Below are positions 8,706 through 18,234 of a stretch of 64,000 nt of DNA, one piece after another. The notes beneath the pieces are model-generated. The model made no database searches. It was not told where the DNA came from and saw only the letters and a list, made by a program, of their open reading frames with translations. Made by a program: the position numbers and the translations under genes. The stretch spans positions 1-64,000 of the forward strand of contig JAYENI010000088.1 in assembly GCA_034722015.1 (NCBI GenBank), in the 5' to 3' direction. This stretch comes from JAJDOJ01 sp034722015 (GTDB taxonomy: Bacteria; Pseudomonadota; Gammaproteobacteria; JAJDOJ01). Position 1 is the stretch's first letter, and each line of letters begins with the position of its first letter.

Positions 8706-11162
8706 ATGAGTATTCGTACTAAACTTCTGTTCTCTCTCGGGATCGTCCTGGCGCTCAACCTGTCCGCTGGACTGTATGCCTTCCAGGCCTACAAGCGGGC
8801 CGCCGGCAGTGCGGAACAGGTCAGCGGCTGGGCGAACAGGATCGTGACCACGAGTCTGTCCGCGCAGGTCCATTTCAAAAAGCAGGTGCAGGAGTGGAAA
8901 AACATACTGCTTCGGGGTCATGAGCCGCTTCTCTACGAAAAATACCTGAACCAGTTTTACGACGAGGAACGAAACACGCGGCGGGAGATCGAATCGCTGC
9001 TGGACCTGCTGGAGGAAGATTCCGGGATCAGGGATACCGCGTCCGCGTTTCACGAGGCGCACCAGAAGCTGGGTGTTGAATATCGTGCCGCACTCGCCTT
9101 TTATGATCGCGCCGATGAGAGGCCGCATGTCTCCGTAGACGAGCGGGTTCGGGGTATCGACCGCGAGCCGACGGATCTTCTCGACCAGGCCGTCAGTCAG
9201 ACCCTGGCGGAGAAAGGGGCCCGCCTCGACGCGATCTGGGACCAGGCGGTGCAAACGGAACAACGAACGCTGTTCGTTGCGCTCGGTTTGCTGACCCTGG
9301 CCGTCGTTCTGATCATGTGGTTCGCCGACGTCGCCATCGGGAAACCGATATCGGCCGCGACCGGCATCGCCAGGCGAATCTCTCTGGGCGATCTCTCCGG
9401 CGGGATCGACGTGCGTGGTCGCGGTGAAACCGCACAGTTGCTGCTGGGACTGAAGACCATGCAGGAGAATCTGGCGGCGTACCAGAACGATCTCCGGCGA
9501 AGCGAGGAACGCACCCGTTTACTCCTGGATTCCTCGGGCGAGGGGATCTACGGGGTGGACACCAGCGGCCATTGCATGTTTATCAATCCGGCGGGCGTCG
9601 CCATCCTGAAGTACCGGGACGCCAGTGATCTGCTCGGCAAGGAGATGCACTCGGTCATTCACCATACCAGGCCGGATGGTTCCGACTACCCGCTGGAAGA
9701 ATGCCCGTCAACACGTTCCTATCGCAACGGAGAACCGTGTCAGGTGGACGACGAGTATTTCTGGCGCGCCGACGGGTCCCGTATCCCGGTCGAGTACCGT
9801 TCCTACCCGATCCGGCACATCGGCAGGCTTGCCGGTGCCGTCGTGCTTTTCCAGGACATCACCCGGCGCAAGCAGGCCGAGGCGGCGCTCACCGAGGCCC
9901 ACCGTGCATTGCAGGACGAGCGTGCGCTGCTGGCGAGGCGCGTCGAGGAGCGCACCGCGGAACTGAATCTGACGAACGCTGAACTGGCGCGCAGTGCCCG
10001 CGCCAAGGACGAATTTCTGGCGACCATGAGTCACGAGTTTCGCACGCCGCTGACGACCATCATGGGCACATCCGAAATGCTCTCGGACGGTCTCTACGGC
10101 GCCCTGTCCGAAAGCCAGGTACAGGCCATATCGAACATCGAGGAAAGCGCGCAGCATCTGTTGTCGCTAATCAACGATATTCTGGATGTCGCAAAGGTGG
10201 AGGCCGGAAAGATCGAGTTGTCGCAGGGGACGGTTTCCGTGCCGGAACTCTGCGAATCGAGTCTGCGCCTCGTGCGACAGCCCGCACAGAAAAAGGACCT
10301 GAACGTGTCCTTCGAGCTCGATCCCGAAGTGCGCTCGCTCAGCGGCGATGAACGAAGGCTGAAGCAGCTTCTGGTCAATCTGCTCAGCAATGCCGTCAAG
10401 TTCACACCCGAGCACGGCGAGATCGGGCTCGACGTCAGGGGAAACCAAGCGTCCGGTATCGCGGAATTCGTAGTCTGGGACAAGGGTATCGGGATCGCGA
10501 GGGAGAGCATGGCCAGATTGTTCAAGCCTTTCGTTCAACTTGACAATCCATCGAACCGGCACTATTCGGGTACCGGTCTTGGACTGGTGCTGGCGTATCG
10601 CATGGCGGAGTTGCACGGCGGGGGAATCACCGTCGAGAGTTCGCCCGGCGAGGGCAGCAGATTCACGGTGACGCTGCCCTGGGTTCCGGTTCCGCCATTG
10701 CCCGCCGGGCACGATCCCGCGGCGGAACAAAACGAACCGGACGCAACGGGGACGCAAGCGGGAAGGGGGCTCAAGGTGCTCCTGGCGGAGGACCACGAGG
10801 GAAATTCCGCCATGTTGAGCAATGCCCTGGTATCCAGGGGTTACCGGGTCATACAGGCCAGGGACGGCGTCGAGGCACTCTCCGCCGCGCGCAGGGAGGC
10901 GCCGGACATCGTATTGATGGACATGCAGATGCCCAACCTCGACGGGCTGGAAGCCATTCGCCGGCTAAGGGCCGATCCGACGCTGGCGAAAACTCCCGTC
11001 GTCGCATTGACCGCGCTGGCCATGCCGGGAGACCGGGAAAGGTGCTTCGAGGCCGGGGCGACCGATTATCTGGGAAAGCCGGTTGGCGTCGGGCAACTGA
11101 TCGAGGCGATCGAGCGGTGCGAGACGGCTCCGGGTAAGCGGACCGGGCCCGACGAGGCGTGA
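8706..11162 (+). CDS. Hybrid sensor histidine kinase (PAS-HisKA-HATPase-REC)
   Basis: 818-residue inner-membrane sensor. A membrane helix at about residues 7-27 and another at about 193-213 bracket an extracytoplasmic sensing domain. HAMP follows, then a PAS domain at about 275-390 and a coiled coil. The HisKA phosphoacceptor is H443 in MSHEFRTPL, the ATPase N-box is QLLVNLLSNAVKF, and a G-box reads GTGLGL. The C-terminal receiver has its phosphorylatable aspartate at D739 in VLMDMQMPNLDG. No response regulator or Hpt gene adjoins it, so its output is unknown. An R1 repeat begins 41 bp after the stop. Confidence 0.93.
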   Translation: MSIRTKLLFSLGIVLALNLSAGLYAFQAYKRAAGSAEQVSGWANRIVTTSLSAQVHFKKQVQEWKNILLRGHEPLLYEKYLNQFYDEERNTRREIESLLDLLEEDSGIRDTASAFHEAHQKLGVEYRAALAFYDRADERPHVSVDERVRGIDREPTDLLDQAVSQTLAEKGARLDAIWDQAVQTEQRTLFVALGLLTLAVVLIMWFADVAIGKPISAATGIARRISLGDLSGGIDVRGRGETAQLLLGLKTMQENLAAYQNDLRRSEERTRLLLDSSGEGIYGVDTSGHCMFINPAGVAILKYRDASDLLGKEMHSVIHHTRPDGSDYPLEECPSTRSYRNGEPCQVDDEYFWRADGSRIPVEYRSYPIRHIGRLAGAVVLFQDITRRKQAEAALTEAHRALQDERALLARRVEERTAELNLTNAELARSARAKDEFLATMSHEFRTPLTTIMGTSEMLSDGLYGALSESQVQAISNIEESAQHLLSLINDILDVAKVEAGKIELSQGTVSVPELCESSLRLVRQPAQKKDLNVSFELDPEVRSLSGDERRLKQLLVNLLSNAVKFTPEHGEIGLDVRGNQASGIAEFVVWDKGIGIARESMARLFKPFVQLDNPSNRHYSGTGLGLVLAYRMAELHGGGITVESSPGEGSRFTVTLPWVPVPPLPAGHDPAAEQNEPDATGTQAGRGLKVLLAEDHEGNSAMLSNALVSRGYRVIQARDGVEALSAARREAPDIVLMDMQMPNLDGLEAIRRLRADPTLAKTPVVALTALAMPGDRERCFEAGATDYLGKPVGVGQLIEAIERCETAPGKRTGPDEA

Positions 11163-11203
11163 TGCCGCTGCGCCCGTATGTCCTCGGGCGACTGCCGGCG
11201 CTG

Positions 11204-11366
11204 TTAGGCGATTGCCGGAAAATGACATACCAGATTGCGACGGATTTTCGTTAGTCTTCAAGGCGCGGTAACGGGCGCATAGTCGAACTATTCACCCGTT
11301 TCCGCAACGCGGAAGACGGGCGAAAAGACAAGCAAGATGGTATGTGATTTGACAGAAATCGCCTTA
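11204..11366 (+). repeat. R1 palindromic element, copy B (163 bp)
   Basis: Same length, orientation and TTA flanks as copy A. The central stem differs: GCGGTAACGGG 11265-11275 pairs with CCCGTTTCCGC 11295-11305 in 10 of 11 positions. One pair that is A-T in copy A is G-C here. An ATG at 11337 near the right end opens a frame that continues into the next gene. Confidence 0.92.
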
Positions 11367-11402
11367 AACTGTAACCGTGTCCTGAAAGCCGGGGTGGCTG
11401 GC

Positions 11403-12740
11403 ATGAATCGAATTTCTCCTGTTATTCGGGAAAGTGTGTTCGCCGTTCTGCTGGTCGCGTGGCAGGGTCCCGTCCACGGTGTTCAAACGGCCCGGGTGAG
11501 CGGAGATGCCGTGGTGGCAGAGGCCAGGGAGAATCTGCGGACTATCGACACGGCGCAGTTGCAGAAACGGCTGGAAGGGACACCCGACCTGTTGCTGGTG
11601 GATCTGCGCACCCGGTACGAGATCAATGTCCTGGGGGGATCGATCAAGGCCCGGCGCACGGCCCACATCCCCCGGGGATGGCTGGAACTGCGCATCGACG
11701 AGGCCGCTCCGCAACGCGATACGCCGATCGTCCTTTACTGCGGCCCCAATCAGCGCGGGGTGCTGGCCGCCGCGACCCTGAAGAAGATGGGGTACACCGA
11801 CGTCAGCTTTTACCCTGGCGGTTTCCCGCACTGGAAGGCGGCGGGCCTGCCCGTATCGATTCCCGACAAGGCGCCGGATTCCATGCTCTACAGCAAGCCC
11901 GTAGAAGTCATCGACGGTGTGTGGTCCGCCATCGGCGCGACCGCACCGGGCACGTACGAGAACTCGGGGCACAATAACAACTTGTCCTTCGTCATTACCG
12001 ATGCCGGTGTGCTGGTGGTCAACGCGGGCGACAACTACCTTCTGGCCAGGGCGCTGCACGACGAGATCAGAAAACTGACCGACCAGCCGGTGAAATATGT
12101 AGTGCTGGAGAACGGGCAGGGACATGCGGCCCTCGGCTCCAGTTACTGGAAGGAGCAGGGGGCGACCGTCATCGCCCACGCCGAGGCTGCACACGAGATC
12201 GAGGAGAACGCCGATTTCCTGCTCGAACGCATGCGATCCAGAAACCGGGACAAGGCCCTGGGTACCGAGGTCGTGTCGCCCGATGAGACCTTCGAAGGCA
12301 AACGTGTCATTGAACTGGGTGGGGAGACCATCGAACTGCTCGATCTGGGTCCTGCACACAGCCCGGGCGACATCGTCGTATGGTTGCCGCAGCGCCGTCT
12401 CGTCATTTCAGGGGATATGGCGTTTCACGAACGCATGCTACCGGTGTTCGACCATACCGACACGGCGGCCTGGCTGGAGACCTGGGAGAAATTCGCCGAT
12501 CTCGATGCGAAGGTCGTCATCCCCGGTCACGGTTCCCCGACGACGATGGACGAGGTCACGCGATACACCCGTGACTATCTCGTCTATCTTCGGGCCAGGG
12601 TGGCGGAGGTGATCGAGGCCGGTGGAGACCTCCAGCAGGCCTATGAGGTGGACCAGTCACCCTACGCCGACCTGGACACCTACGAGTTTCTCGCCAGAAA
12701 GAACGCCGAGCAGGTCTTCCGCGCGATGGAATTCGAGTAG
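11403..12740 (+). CDS. Exported rhodanese / metallo-beta-lactamase fusion
   Basis: 445 residues. An N-terminal signal-like segment (VFAVLLVAWQGPVHG) is followed by a rhodanese domain with active-site C113 in LYCGPNQRG, then an MBL-fold hydrolase domain from about residue 155. The MBL domain keeps GPAHSPGD, ISGDMAFH and VIPGHG, but the canonical HxHxDH is replaced by ENGQGHAALG. This is unlike the ETHE1/persulfide dioxygenase order, where rhodanese is C-terminal. A role in periplasmic sulfur chemistry is plausible but inferred. The start at ATG 11403 exposes the signal peptide; an in-frame ATG in the R1 repeat would bury it. Confidence 0.8.
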   Translation: MNRISPVIRESVFAVLLVAWQGPVHGVQTARVSGDAVVAEARENLRTIDTAQLQKRLEGTPDLLLVDLRTRYEINVLGGSIKARRTAHIPRGWLELRIDEAAPQRDTPIVLYCGPNQRGVLAAATLKKMGYTDVSFYPGGFPHWKAAGLPVSIPDKAPDSMLYSKPVEVIDGVWSAIGATAPGTYENSGHNNNLSFVITDAGVLVVNAGDNYLLARALHDEIRKLTDQPVKYVVLENGQGHAALGSSYWKEQGATVIAHAEAAHEIEENADFLLERMRSRNRDKALGTEVVSPDETFEGKRVIELGGETIELLDLGPAHSPGDIVVWLPQRRLVISGDMAFHERMLPVFDHTDTAAWLETWEKFADLDAKVVIPGHGSPTTMDEVTRYTRDYLVYLRARVAEVIEAGGDLQQAYEVDQSPYADLDTYEFLARKNAEQVFRAMEFE

Positions 12741-12768
12741 TCGTCCGCTCTACAGGGCGCGGGTGAAT

Positions 12769-12897
12769 TTAGGCGATTGCCGGAAAATGACATACCGGAC
12801 AACAGGCACATAGTCGAACGATGTCACGGTTGTCGCAACACAGAGGACGGACGAAAAGACAAGCAGGATGGTATGTCATTTGACAGAGATCGCCTTA
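12769..12897 (+). repeat. R1 palindromic element, copy C (129 bp, internal deletion)
   Basis: Keeps both R1 termini and TTA flanks but lacks about 34 bp between the left terminal repeat and the central stem. It starts 28 bp after the preceding stop codon. The ATG at 12868 near the right end reads in frame into the DUF4396 coding sequence with no stop. Confidence 0.92.
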
Positions 12898-13002
12898 TCG
12901 GTCGCCTCCTCTATCCGGAAGGTGAGTACGTCGCCTCCGGCGCAGACGTACCGGTTCCGTACACCGTGGACGCCGGCAGGTCCCGCTGTCCGTTTTCAGG
13001 CG

Positions 13003-13590
13003 ATGATGATGGTCGGCATGTACGGTGGCGATTATTTCAAGGCGGTGCGCAAGACCTTCTTCGCCGAGACCGTGTCGATGAACTTCGTGATGACGGGGAT
13101 GATTCCGACCATGGTCGTACTCGCCGATCGTTGGGAGGGTTCCATGAGCCCGCTCGAACCGTCCTTCTGGTTTCGCATGAGCCTCGCCAGCATCGCGGGT
13201 GGGATCATCGCGTTTCCCGTGAATTTCTGGCTGGTGAGAAACCACCTCAAGCACGGTTGCATGACACTTCCCGGGGCGGACGGGCCCGCGGCGGGGTTTG
13301 GGCACCGGTCTCCCGAAGCGTCCGACACAGGCGGGGGAGACATGATGGAGATGGGCGGCGATATGGCCCACGATCAGCGGGCCGGGGGCGAAATGGAGAT
13401 GAAAAAGGACCCTGACTCGATGGGAGGTACGCCCATGAAGGAGGACCACGACGCCGTTTCCCCTGAGCCCGGTATGACGATGCGTGAGTTGTCCCCGGGT
13501 ACCGTGTTTTTGTGGATCGCAGGGACCTGGGTGATGTTGCTGGCCGCCATCTGGTTGACATCCCGGTGGGTGCCGATCACGTTTTCATAG
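13003..13590 (+). CDS. DUF4396 membrane protein, probably 5'-truncated
   Basis: The recognisable part begins at about MMMVGMYGGDYFKAVRKTFF and continues through AETVSMNFVMTGMIP and AFPVNFWLVRNHLKHG, the C-terminal half of DUF4396 proteins. Two or three membrane helices precede a Met/His/Asp-rich linker (MMEMGGDMAHD, MEMKKDPDSMGG) and a final helix. The usual N-terminal helices are missing. Between the R1 repeat and residue 1 there are only about 105 bp of unconserved in-frame sequence, so the start is uncertain: ATG 13003, or the repeat-borne ATG 12868. It may be a relic or a short functional form. The Met-rich linker suggests copper or another soft metal, an inference only. Confidence 0.65.
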   Translation: MMMVGMYGGDYFKAVRKTFFAETVSMNFVMTGMIPTMVVLADRWEGSMSPLEPSFWFRMSLASIAGGIIAFPVNFWLVRNHLKHGCMTLPGADGPAAGFGHRSPEASDTGGGDMMEMGGDMAHDQRAGGEMEMKKDPDSMGGTPMKEDHDAVSPEPGMTMRELSPGTVFLWIAGTWVMLLAAIWLTSRWVPITFS

Positions 13591-13704
13591 TTTGTACCGG
13601 GTCCGCTGGCAATGAGGTTCCCGGGTGGCCCCAGTCCGACGCCGAGACCGATGAAGCCGGCCGCAACGTCGCATGGCGTCAGTAAAACGTGTCACTGCAT
13701 CCCG

Positions 13705-15315
13705 TTATCGGGACGGATGAAAAACCGTCAATAACCGGTTGGCATCGACGTTTGTCAACGTCGTGCGTTGCCCGTCCGGCCAGATAACGAGAATTTCATC
13801 GATCAGCCTGGCATTGGCCACGCCGAAATGCGCCTCCGCCGGGTTTTGCGAGACGAAGTTGCAACCGGCCCGCAGTTCCCGCATCTGTTTCCGGCCGTCG
13901 ACGTCAATCAGGATGCGTGCCCCGATCGCCTGCGTGTTGGGTGGCAGACCGCGTAGCCTGATGTCCAGGTAGTTGCGTTCATTCCCGAGGTCGTTACGGT
14001 AGAGTCGGGGCGGCTGGTTGTTGTTCGCAACAAAGATGTCCACGTCACCGTCCCTGTCATAGTCGAAACATACGATTCCTCTGCCCTGGCCGGTATCGTC
14101 GATGCCGAGTTCGACGGCGGTCTCCTCGAACGTGCCGTTGCCGTTGGAAATGAACAGGCGTGACCGGTCCTCGAGGAACGCGCTGGCGATGCCCTGATCG
14201 CGGTTCCAGCCGTTGACATGGAAGATGTCCAGGTGGCCGTCGTTGTTGAAATCCGCGAAGCACGCCGCCCAGCCCCAGTCGCCGTGTCGAACGCCGGAAC
14301 CTTCGGTCGCATCATCAAAGAGGCCGTCGCCGATGTTTCTGTAGAGCCGGTTGCCGGAAATGCCCCAGGTGCCCACCTGTCCTCCACCGGGTTCCGAGAT
14401 GCTCGAGACGAACCAGTCGAGATCGAGATCGTTGTCGTAATCCCCCACGGCAGCACCCATTCCGTTTTCGTCCGAGATCACCGGCGTCGTGGCATCCCGG
14501 AAGGTAGAGTTGCCGTTGTTGAGAAATACCCGGCTGGTTCCGAAGTCGGCGGCCATCAGGATGTCGGGCAGGCCATCGTCATTGACGTCGGCGAAGTTCG
14601 GCGTGAAGGTATAGTCTCGCCCGTTCAGATAGACGTCCGTGATTCCCGATGACGTGCTGACGTCTTCAAAGCCGCCTTTGCCGTCGTTTCGCCAGAGGTG
14701 TTCGGAGGAGGAACCCGGTTCCACGATGCCGCTCAGCCAGTGGCTCATTACGAGGTCCAGGTCCCCGTCGAGGTCGTAGTCACCAAACGCGGCTGAAAAG
14801 TTGTTTGGAGACCGCGGGTCGATGCCCGCGGATTGTGTTATCTCCTGGAATCGCCCCTGGCCGGTGTTGCGGAACAGCCGGGGCCGGGTGGGATGGATGC
14901 CACCGATGTAGAGGTCGAGATAACCGTCGCCATCCAGGTCGGCGAATGCGGGGCCGGACCCTGTCGAGTCCGTGAGCCCAACGCCGGATCGACTGTCCGC
15001 CTCCCGGAAAGTGCCGTTTCGGAGATTTCTGAACAGCAGGTTCGGGCCAATCGTCCCCCTGACGACATACAGATCGATCCACCCGTCCCCGTCGTAGTCC
15101 CCGGCGGCGACCCCCCCGGATATCGATTCGGCCTGTTTCGGTTCAGGGGAGAGCAGGCCATGAGCGAAATTGAGCCCGGCCTCTGAGGTGACTTCGGTGA
15201 AGCGTTGCCCGGTGTTGGAGCCCGATTCGCGGGTGGGGGCCGGGACCGGCGTTTCTTCGTTGCAGGCCGCGAAACATCCCACACAGGCCATGGTGAGATA
15301 TCGTCCCAACGACAT
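13705..15315 (-). CDS. VCBS/FG-GAP repeat lipoprotein with ASPIC/UnbV domain
   Basis: 536 residues. A signal peptide ends in a probable lipobox (CFAAC), so it is likely a surface or periplasmic lipoprotein. Multiple FG-GAP/VCBS beta-propeller blades follow, each with a calcium-binding DxDxDG-type loop such as DYDGDGWIDLY, DLDGDGYLDLY and DYDRDGDVDIF. The C-terminus is an ASPIC/UnbV domain (QAIGARILIDVDGRKQMREL, ILVIWPDGQRTTL). Such proteins are often linked to adhesion or carbohydrate binding, but no substrate can be read from the sequence. The inner start at 15315 puts the signal peptide at the N-terminus. Confidence 0.86.
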   Translation of the reverse strand: MSLGRYLTMACVGCFAACNEETPVPAPTRESGSNTGQRFTEVTSEAGLNFAHGLLSPEPKQAESISGGVAAGDYDGDGWIDLYVVRGTIGPNLLFRNLRNGTFREADSRSGVGLTDSTGSGPAFADLDGDGYLDLYIGGIHPTRPRLFRNTGQGRFQEITQSAGIDPRSPNNFSAAFGDYDLDGDLDLVMSHWLSGIVEPGSSSEHLWRNDGKGGFEDVSTSSGITDVYLNGRDYTFTPNFADVNDDGLPDILMAADFGTSRVFLNNGNSTFRDATTPVISDENGMGAAVGDYDNDLDLDWFVSSISEPGGGQVGTWGISGNRLYRNIGDGLFDDATEGSGVRHGDWGWAACFADFNNDGHLDIFHVNGWNRDQGIASAFLEDRSRLFISNGNGTFEETAVELGIDDTGQGRGIVCFDYDRDGDVDIFVANNNQPPRLYRNDLGNERNYLDIRLRGLPPNTQAIGARILIDVDGRKQMRELRAGCNFVSQNPAEAHFGVANARLIDEILVIWPDGQRTTLTNVDANRLLTVFHPSR

Positions 15316-15488
15316 GACAGGATACTGTCGGGCGAGGGGATGGTGGCAGGCGCTGGTTCGGGTTCGCATGCGAATGACCGGATCGGGTTTTACAGGGAAA
15401 TGCTGTTCATCGGGTCATGGCATCATACAGCCCCGGGCCGGTGTCCGGATTCATAGAGACGTTTGACCTTTGGACTGGAGATATATCG

Positions 15489-15860
15489 ATGCTTCATCAT
15501 GAGTTGCTCAGCGAGCGTGGGATCCTAGTGGTTACGCCCGAGGGACCGCTGGAAAAGGCGGATTTCGAGCAGTTGACGCAGGTGGTGGATTCGTTCATCG
15601 CGGACAAGGGCGAACTGAACGGCCTGATGATCTACACAGAGTCTTTTCCGGGATGGAGTGACTTTGCGGCGCTGGTGACCCATCTTAAGTTTGTAAAGGA
15701 ACATCAGAAGCTGGTCGCCAAAGTCGCCGCGGTGACCGATGACGGTTTTCTCTCGGTCATGCCGCGCATAGCCGATTACTTCGTGCATGCCCAGGTCAGG
15801 CACTTCGACTATGCTGACAGGGAAGCCGCCCTGGCCTGGCTCGGTGATCACGGATCGTGA
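15489..15860 (+). CDS. STAS/SpoIIAA-like protein
   Basis: 123-residue cytosolic protein of the SpoIIAA-like/STAS-SEC14 type. The recognisable pattern is an N-terminal strand (RGILVVTPEGPLEKADFEQL), then GELNGLMIYTESFPGW, FVKEHQKLVAKVAAVTDDG and a C-terminal ADREAALAWL helix. The function of these proteins is not established; they are thought to bind small hydrophobic ligands or act as partner-switching modules. The start at 15489 gives MLHHELLSERG; sequence further upstream is unconserved. Confidence 0.78.
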   Translation: MLHHELLSERGILVVTPEGPLEKADFEQLTQVVDSFIADKGELNGLMIYTESFPGWSDFAALVTHLKFVKEHQKLVAKVAAVTDDGFLSVMPRIADYFVHAQVRHFDYADREAALAWLGDHGS

Positions 15861-16040
15861 CGTTTCGGGTCCGTACATCCCGTACCGGAACGATGTGGAG
15901 ATCCGGCCTCTCTCGTCGATGTGGCAGGGGTGCGCTTCCCGGGCTAGCGGATTGCAATGCCCCGATTGTCCGGATGCGCTCGGCCCCTTATCCTTTCGCG
16001 AAGTAGTCAATACCGAATCGGAACGTCGGACTATCAGACG

Positions 16041-16697
16041 GTGAAGACAGGCAAGAGCAACTACATCTTTCTGCTGATCGGAATGCTCGCCTTGCAGTTC
16101 TGGATCGCCCTGGCCGGAGAGTTTCCGGATAGGGTTCAACCCGACCTGATACCATTCGCTCTGGTCATTACCTTGTGGATGGGCGTCTGGGCACTCCTCG
16201 AGAGACGTCTGTATCGCAATATCGGGATCGTGCTGGCCGTCGTCGCGGGGCTTGCCTTCACGATACAGGAAGTGACCGGCGCGAAGGCATTGCTGATCAC
16301 GGGGTATATCGCCGTACTGAGTTTTTACCTGGGCTCGACCGGGGTGGCATTCACCCATGTGTTGTTCGTCGGACCCGTCAATCGAAACAAGATCTTCGGG
16401 GTGATCTGCGTCTATCTCATGCTGGGCATGTCCTGGGCGATCATGTACAATCTGATGTACGACTTCGAGCCCGCGTCGTTCAACGGGATCGCGGAAAGTG
16501 CCGGCGATGCGGTGCTTTCCCAGTTCGTGTATTTCAGTTTCGTCACCCTGTCGACCCTGGGGTACGGTGACATCACGCCCGCGCTGCCCACCGCCCGCTT
16601 TCTTGCATACGCGGAGGCGACGTTCGGCCAGTTCTACATCGCCATCGTCGTCGCGAGTCTGGTATCGGCCTACATCGCCGGTTCCAGAAAGCACTGA
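16041..16697 (+). CDS. Potassium channel-like membrane protein
   Basis: 218 residues with about six hydrophobic helices. Near the C-terminus is a pore loop ending in the selectivity filter TLGYGD (G174-Y175-G176-D177) followed by the last helix. No cytosolic RCK/TrkA domain follows, so gating is unknown. I chose the GTG at 16041; a longer frame begins about 28 residues upstream without conservation. Confidence 0.85.
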   Translation: MKTGKSNYIFLLIGMLALQFWIALAGEFPDRVQPDLIPFALVITLWMGVWALLERRLYRNIGIVLAVVAGLAFTIQEVTGAKALLITGYIAVLSFYLGSTGVAFTHVLFVGPVNRNKIFGVICVYLMLGMSWAIMYNLMYDFEPASFNGIAESAGDAVLSQFVYFSFVTLSTLGYGDITPALPTARFLAYAEATFGQFYIAIVVASLVSAYIAGSRKH

Positions 16698-16763
16698 ACG
16701 GCGAATGGAACTGTTTCCCGCCGATGGATGTCGTCGCGCAACGCGGGAACGGCGCGTCGCACG

Positions 16764-17954
16764 TTAAGGGGCATCGCCCTGTGTCGATGTCCTGATCACG
16801 TGCGCGGCCTGGGCGGGAAGGAAGAAATTGTAGATTGGGGCGGACACGCGGGCATGATGTTGCCCTGCATCTGCGGGTTCGAGTTCGTAGAGCGCCAGGA
16901 ATTGATTTCTCTGGAAGACATCCATTTCGCGGCGTGACACCAGTTCGACGAGTTTTGCGTTGCAGACGACATCGGCGAGTTGTTCGTCGACGGCGCGGAT
17001 CTCGTGGAGCAGTGATTTCGGAATCGCCTTGTCCCGGTTCGGACGCGTGAAGACCTGTTCCAGCAGGTTGATCGTGTCAACCCCTGTCGGTGCCAGGCAT
17101 TCGATCCCTTCATCGCGGAGTGCCGCGATCAGCTCGCTCAGGGGCACGGATCTTGTTGTGTCTCCGTTGCCGCCAGTGACTCGCAGGGCGATGTGGTGCG
17201 CCGTGAATCCGTAGACCCGGTTCCAGTGGCGAATGATCTGCCGTTCGTGACCGGTTTCTGACTGGTCCGGGAACAGTCGCAGCAGGCTCCCGTTTCCCAG
17301 CAACTTGTAAACGGGTAGCGCGTTCCACCCCTGCGCGAAGCGATAGAATTCCTGACCGGGAACCCTGGCACTGGCGTAGCCATGATGTTCCTTCAGCATC
17401 TGAACGACAGACTGCGCATGTCCCTTTTCCTGCACGCCGCAGCGAATCGCCAGGTGATCGAAGTGCACGGTCCAGCCCCGTGATTCGGCGATCCTCAGCA
17501 GGATACGATCCTCGGGGCGGTTCAGCAGGCTTTCGATCGATTTCGCCGCGCAGTACGGATCGAGCCGGGTCGTCCAGGCCGCGATGCGGCGCGCATCGTT
17601 GTCCGGACAGGTCTGAGCTGCCTGTGCGAGCAGGCGTTCGAGAAATTCCCCTGCGTAGGGACTGGCATCGCCGCTGGCGATGGAGTCCTCGAAGACATGG
17701 CCCCGCCGGATTCGGCGATAGGCGTCAACGAGATCGTCGGTGCCGGCAACCCCTTCCAGATACCGGTTCGCGTCCCCGGCCCTGACGCTTAAACGCGGCG
17801 GTGTCAGGTCGAGGCGGATCGTCCCGCCCGATCTCGCCGTGAGTAGCAGGCAGGCCGGTTCACCGGGGTCTACCCGGGCGTCTGGAATTTCCGTCTCCAG
17901 CCGGGCAGCAAGTCCGGATGCGAAGCTGCTGAACCTGTCGGTCGCCATCGCCAT
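16764..17954 (-). CDS. Unrecognised protein with paired H-x-A-x-R motifs
   Basis: 396 residues, no signal peptide or membrane segment. I do not recognise the family. Two internal segments look alike: VHFDHLAIRCG around residue 163 and FTAHHIALRVTG around residue 250. Strands of this kind are typical of vicinal-oxygen-chelate enzymes that bind a metal through histidines, so a metal-dependent dioxygenase or isomerase is possible. That is an inference from pattern only. It is transcribed alone, convergent with the channel gene. Confidence 0.6.
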   Translation of the reverse strand: MAMATDRFSSFASGLAARLETEIPDARVDPGEPACLLLTARSGGTIRLDLTPPRLSVRAGDANRYLEGVAGTDDLVDAYRRIRRGHVFEDSIASGDASPYAGEFLERLLAQAAQTCPDNDARRIAAWTTRLDPYCAAKSIESLLNRPEDRILLRIAESRGWTVHFDHLAIRCGVQEKGHAQSVVQMLKEHHGYASARVPGQEFYRFAQGWNALPVYKLLGNGSLLRLFPDQSETGHERQIIRHWNRVYGFTAHHIALRVTGGNGDTTRSVPLSELIAALRDEGIECLAPTGVDTINLLEQVFTRPNRDKAIPKSLLHEIRAVDEQLADVVCNAKLVELVSRREMDVFQRNQFLALYELEPADAGQHHARVSAPIYNFFLPAQAAHVIRTSTQGDAP

Positions 17955-18234
17955 CGTACAAGCCTCAGATCTCCGTCCATACCACAGCTATCCTGGCATC
18001 CCGGCCAAGAATCACATTCCGGACGATCACCCCCGCAAAAAGCTAGAACTACAGAATTCGTATAGTAAACGCACTGATTTTTAGCGATTTTCACCGTACC
18101 CACGAATCATCGACGACATCTAATCGGGATTCCTGCATACTCCGTCGCGATCCAGGTTCAACAGAATATCTGTATACTCTAATAAGCCTCTCGTAAAAGT
18201 TCATTACCCGCTTGATCGAAGCGAAGGAGTTGAC

